Source of the DNA: Acetobacteraceae bacterium
Lineage (GTDB): Bacteria; Pseudomonadota; Alphaproteobacteria; Acetobacterales; Acetobacteraceae
NCBI GenBank assembly: GCA_003164135.1
Contig: PLSD01000135.1
Coordinates: forward strand, 44,500-108,499
Length of the DNA: 64,000 nt
Direction of reading: 5' to 3'
In this document: piece by piece, positions 61,704 through 64,000 of the stretch
How positions within the stretch are numbered: position 1 is the first letter of the stretch
How the letters are laid out: each line of letters opens with the position of its first letter
Notes under the pieces: generated by a model
The model's database searches: none
What the model was told of the DNA's origin: nothing
What the model saw: the letters and a program-made list of their open reading frames with translations, nothing else
Translations under genes and position numbers: made by a program

Positions 61704-63980
61704 TCAACTCAACACGTTGGTTGCGCGCAGGCGCGAAATCCGCTCGTCATCGTGCCCAAGAATCTGCCGCAACACATATTCATTGTCGCGGCCATAAGCC
61801 GGGGCGGTCCGGCGATACGCGGCTGGCGTGGCCGAGAGCATGAAGCGCGACGCTTCAATGAGACTCTTGCCGCCACGCTCGTGTTTCAGCCAAACGAAAT
61901 GTCCGCGGCTTGCCAGTTGCGCGTCACTCATCATGTCGGTGCTATTGGCAACGACATGTGCGGGAATCCCTAGTCCCTGCAAGGCAGCCTCGAGAGCTTC
62001 CGGGCTTTGCCCTGCCGTCCAGGCGCCGATGATCGCCTCCAACTGGTCCTCTCCGGCCTTGCGCCCGGCCAGGGTAACAAAATCGGGCAGTTTGGCCTCA
62101 CCGCCAACAGTCCGGGCCAGCAGGCTCCATTCGGCATCATCGCGCACCGCCAGCGCAATCCAGCGATCCTCGCCCAGGGCCGGAAATACCCCGTGCGGCG
62201 CCATCTGCGGATCGCGGTTGCCCATCGCCGAGGTAATTCTGCCGGTTGCGGCGAAATCCGCGATCGCGGGAGCAAGAAACTGCATGCCGGCCTCGGCCTG
62301 TGACACATCGATCCAGCAGCCTTGTCCCTTATCTCCGCGATGATCAAGCGCCGCGAGCAGGGCCGCCAGCGCAAACCGTGGCCCGACAAAATCCGTGTAG
62401 GGGCCGAACGGGCCGATCGGCAGTGCGTCAGGCCAGCCCACGATATTCTGGAATCCAGAGACCGCCGCACCGATATTGCCAAACCCCGCGAAGGCCACAT
62501 AAGGGCCGCTTTGTCCCATCAGCGAGGTACTCAGCATCACCAGGTGGGGGTTGATCGCGCGTAGAGTTTCATAGCCCAGCCCCCAGCGCTGCATCTGTCC
62601 CGGCGCGAAACTCTCGACCAGCACGTCCGCCCAGGTGACGAGGTCACGTACGATTGCCTGCGCTTCCTCTTGCGCCAAATCCAATTCCAGACCCAGCTTG
62701 CCGGCATTGTACGTTTCATAAAGCGCCGAATGTTCACGATCGAGCTTGCCGTCCGGAAAGGGGCCCATCAGCCGCGCCGTATCCACGCGCTTGGCCGATT
62801 CAATGCGGATCACGGTGGCACCGTAATCCGCCAGCACGCGCCCGATGGCGGGGCCGGCCACAACCCACGCCAGGTCCACGACTTTCAAGCCATCAAAAGG
62901 CGCCGTAACAGGCCGTGAAACGGCCGGGGCCGGCCAGGGGCAGGCAGCCAGACCGGTCAAAATGTCATTGTCCTGGCCCAGTGCGGGCGCCTGCGCGAGC
63001 GGCGTGAAGCCCTCCGCGATTCCCAGGGCAAAATCTCCGGGTAGAATACGCTCATGGCCCCTGTCATTGACTGTCTGGAAGAAACCGCGTGCACGGTGGT
63101 GCGGGCTATTGACCAGGTCCTCCATGGTATAAATCGGCGCGAGTAAAATCTTGCGCCGCATCGCCTCGCCAATGATCTCCGCCTTGCGCCTGGTGGAAAG
63201 GAAAGCAGCGGTCGCCTCACGCGCTTCTTCCATGTCCTCTTCAGTAATCAGGCCATCGGTTATCGCCTTGGGAATGGTGATCCAGTCCCAGCTCTGTAGT
63301 TTTTCGGGCAACATGCCTTCCTCGCGCATCCAGGCGAAGAAATTATTCGTCTTGCCGCCAGAGGCCGGCCCCATGCCAAGATGCATCTCCACCAGACCAT
63401 CGACGATTCGCCATTTCGACCGGCGGGTGCGTGCGCCGCTTCCGCTGAGATCAAGTGTCTTTTTCGTTTCCGGTTGTTTTGAGAACGCGCCAAAACTGAA
63501 ATTTTCATGCCCGAGTGCCGAGGCAACAATGCTGGAAAGTGTGGTCTGCGTCACGCTCTGCTGCACCGAGACATCCACATGCTGGCCCAGGCCGTCGCGC
63601 AGCCGCGCATGATGCGCCACCAGCGCGCCGTTCACCGCATCGGCCGCCGCATGCAACCACGCCTACGGCAGGCTGATGCGCAGCGGTGGGCGGCTACCGT
63701 CGCGGCTGGGGTGCAACGGGCCACCGGCCGCCCATAAAATCAGGTCGCTCTCCTGCCACGCCGCTTTTGGCCCGGTACTGCCAAACGGGGTGATAGAGAC
63801 ATGGATCAGGCGCGGGGTGAGCTTTTGCAGCTCCGCATACCCAAGGCCCAGAGCCGCAAGCGAGCCAGGTGTTTCCGATTCAAGGAAAAAATCAGCCGTG
63901 GCCACCAGCCGCCGCAACGCATCCTGCCCCTCCGGCCTGGCAAGATCCAGCGTCACCGAGCGTTTGCCCGCGGCATAGCA
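61704..63980 (-). pseudogene. Tandem CaiB/BaiF CoA-transferase, disrupted and 5' incomplete
   Basis: Two-unit family III CoA-transferase comparable to 45131-47548. The second unit is intact (FDGLKVVDLAWVVAGPAIGRVLADYGATVIRIES, catalytic Asp suggested by YTDFVGPRFALAALL). The first unit is open from 63956 through GKRSVTLDLARPEGQDALRR but meets TAG at 63663-63665, in SLP-stop-AWLHAAADAVNGALVAHH, where Gln (CAG) is the usual residue. Another in-frame stop, TAA at 63981-63983, lies just before CYAAGKRSVTLDL, so the true N-terminus is lost or lies past the edge. Translation from 63656 could still give 650 residues. Decay or assembly-end error are both possible. Confidence 0.75.
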
Positions 63981-64000
63981 TTACAGTTGCACTTTAGATT

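Noticed and set aside
61449..63665. Reassignment or readthrough of TAG as a sense codon
   Set aside because: Several intact genes end with TAG exactly where the family ends (1911-1913, 12540-12542, 41254-41256), so TAG is a working stop. Nonsense mutation or sequence error is simpler.

Overview
The window is a high-GC bacterial chromosome or large-plasmid segment given over almost wholly to coenzyme-A-dependent catabolism. Codon use, ATGA/GTGA start-stop coupling, AGGAGG-type ribosome sites and the gene repertoire suggest a proteobacterium. I lean to an alphaproteobacterium (Acetobacteraceae- or sphingomonad-like), but no rRNA or other phylogenetic marker is present, so this is weak. I see no tRNA, rRNA, CRISPR array, insertion sequence or prophage gene, no transporter, and no ring-hydroxylating oxygenase, P450 or dioxygenase. 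Gene density is very high and no gap exceeds about 300 bp.

Layout. 1-1913 (+): a PaaK-type acyl-CoA ligase (5' truncated by the window edge) and a 223-residue partner. 1916-5507 (-): enoyl-CoA hydratase, dienoyl-CoA-reductase-like SDR, FadD-like ligase, HIT protein. 5610-12542 (+): hydratases, MaoC-type dehydratases, a two-subunit acyl-CoA dehydrogenase and an SDR. 12539-14933 (-): quinone-oxidoreductase-like protein, SnoaL-like protein, nitronate-monooxygenase-family protein. 15050-27823 (+): the longest run, with an IpdC-like flavoprotein, FadA6-like thiolase, alpha-methylacyl-CoA racemase, SDRs, hydratase, acyl-CoA dehydrogenase, second thiolase, FadB/FadJ-type bifunctional enzyme and TesB thioesterase. 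27837-28679 (-): GntR/FCD regulator. 28782-31273 (+): hydratase and ligase, closed by strong terminators. 31352-33680 (-): a second dehydrogenase pair. 33934-35118 (+): an amidohydrolase. 35189-38727 (-): SDR, frameshifted ligase, DUF2889 protein. 38921-41256 (+): thiolase and acyl-CoA dehydrogenase. 41262-42705 (-): TetR regulator and hydratase. 42777-51241 (+): a third dehydrogenase pair, tandem CaiB CoA-transferase, hydratase, thiolase-like protein, aldehyde dehydrogenase. 51259-63980 (-): a long operon with a broken CaiB gene, a broken hydratase subunit, MaoC, MarR, an APH-type kinase, acyl-CoA dehydrogenase, SDR, a second PaaK-type ligase with its 223-residue partner, SDR, aldo/keto reductase, epimerase-like protein and alpha/beta hydrolase.

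How it works together (inference): carboxylic acids are activated by five ligases or by CoA transfer. Methyl-branch stereochemistry is adjusted by the racemase. Acids are then shortened by nine acyl-CoA dehydrogenases (three as two-subunit pairs), seven crotonases, MaoC hydratases, many SDRs and three thiolases. Two-subunit dehydrogenases, AMACR and the IpdC-like/FadA6-like neighbours suggest a bulky, methyl-branched or alicyclic substrate (terpenoid, steroid remnant or naphthenic acid type) rather than plain fatty acids. The exact substrate cannot be read from the sequence.

Main points of interest: a recurring AT-rich element close to TAGTTANCTA in eight promoter regions, with a perfect copy overlapping the GntR start codon; the duplicated ligase-plus-partner module; an APH kinase/acyl-CoA dehydrogenase/SDR/ligase string resembling the levulinate (lva) 4-hydroxyacid route; and three broken genes in otherwise intact operons.
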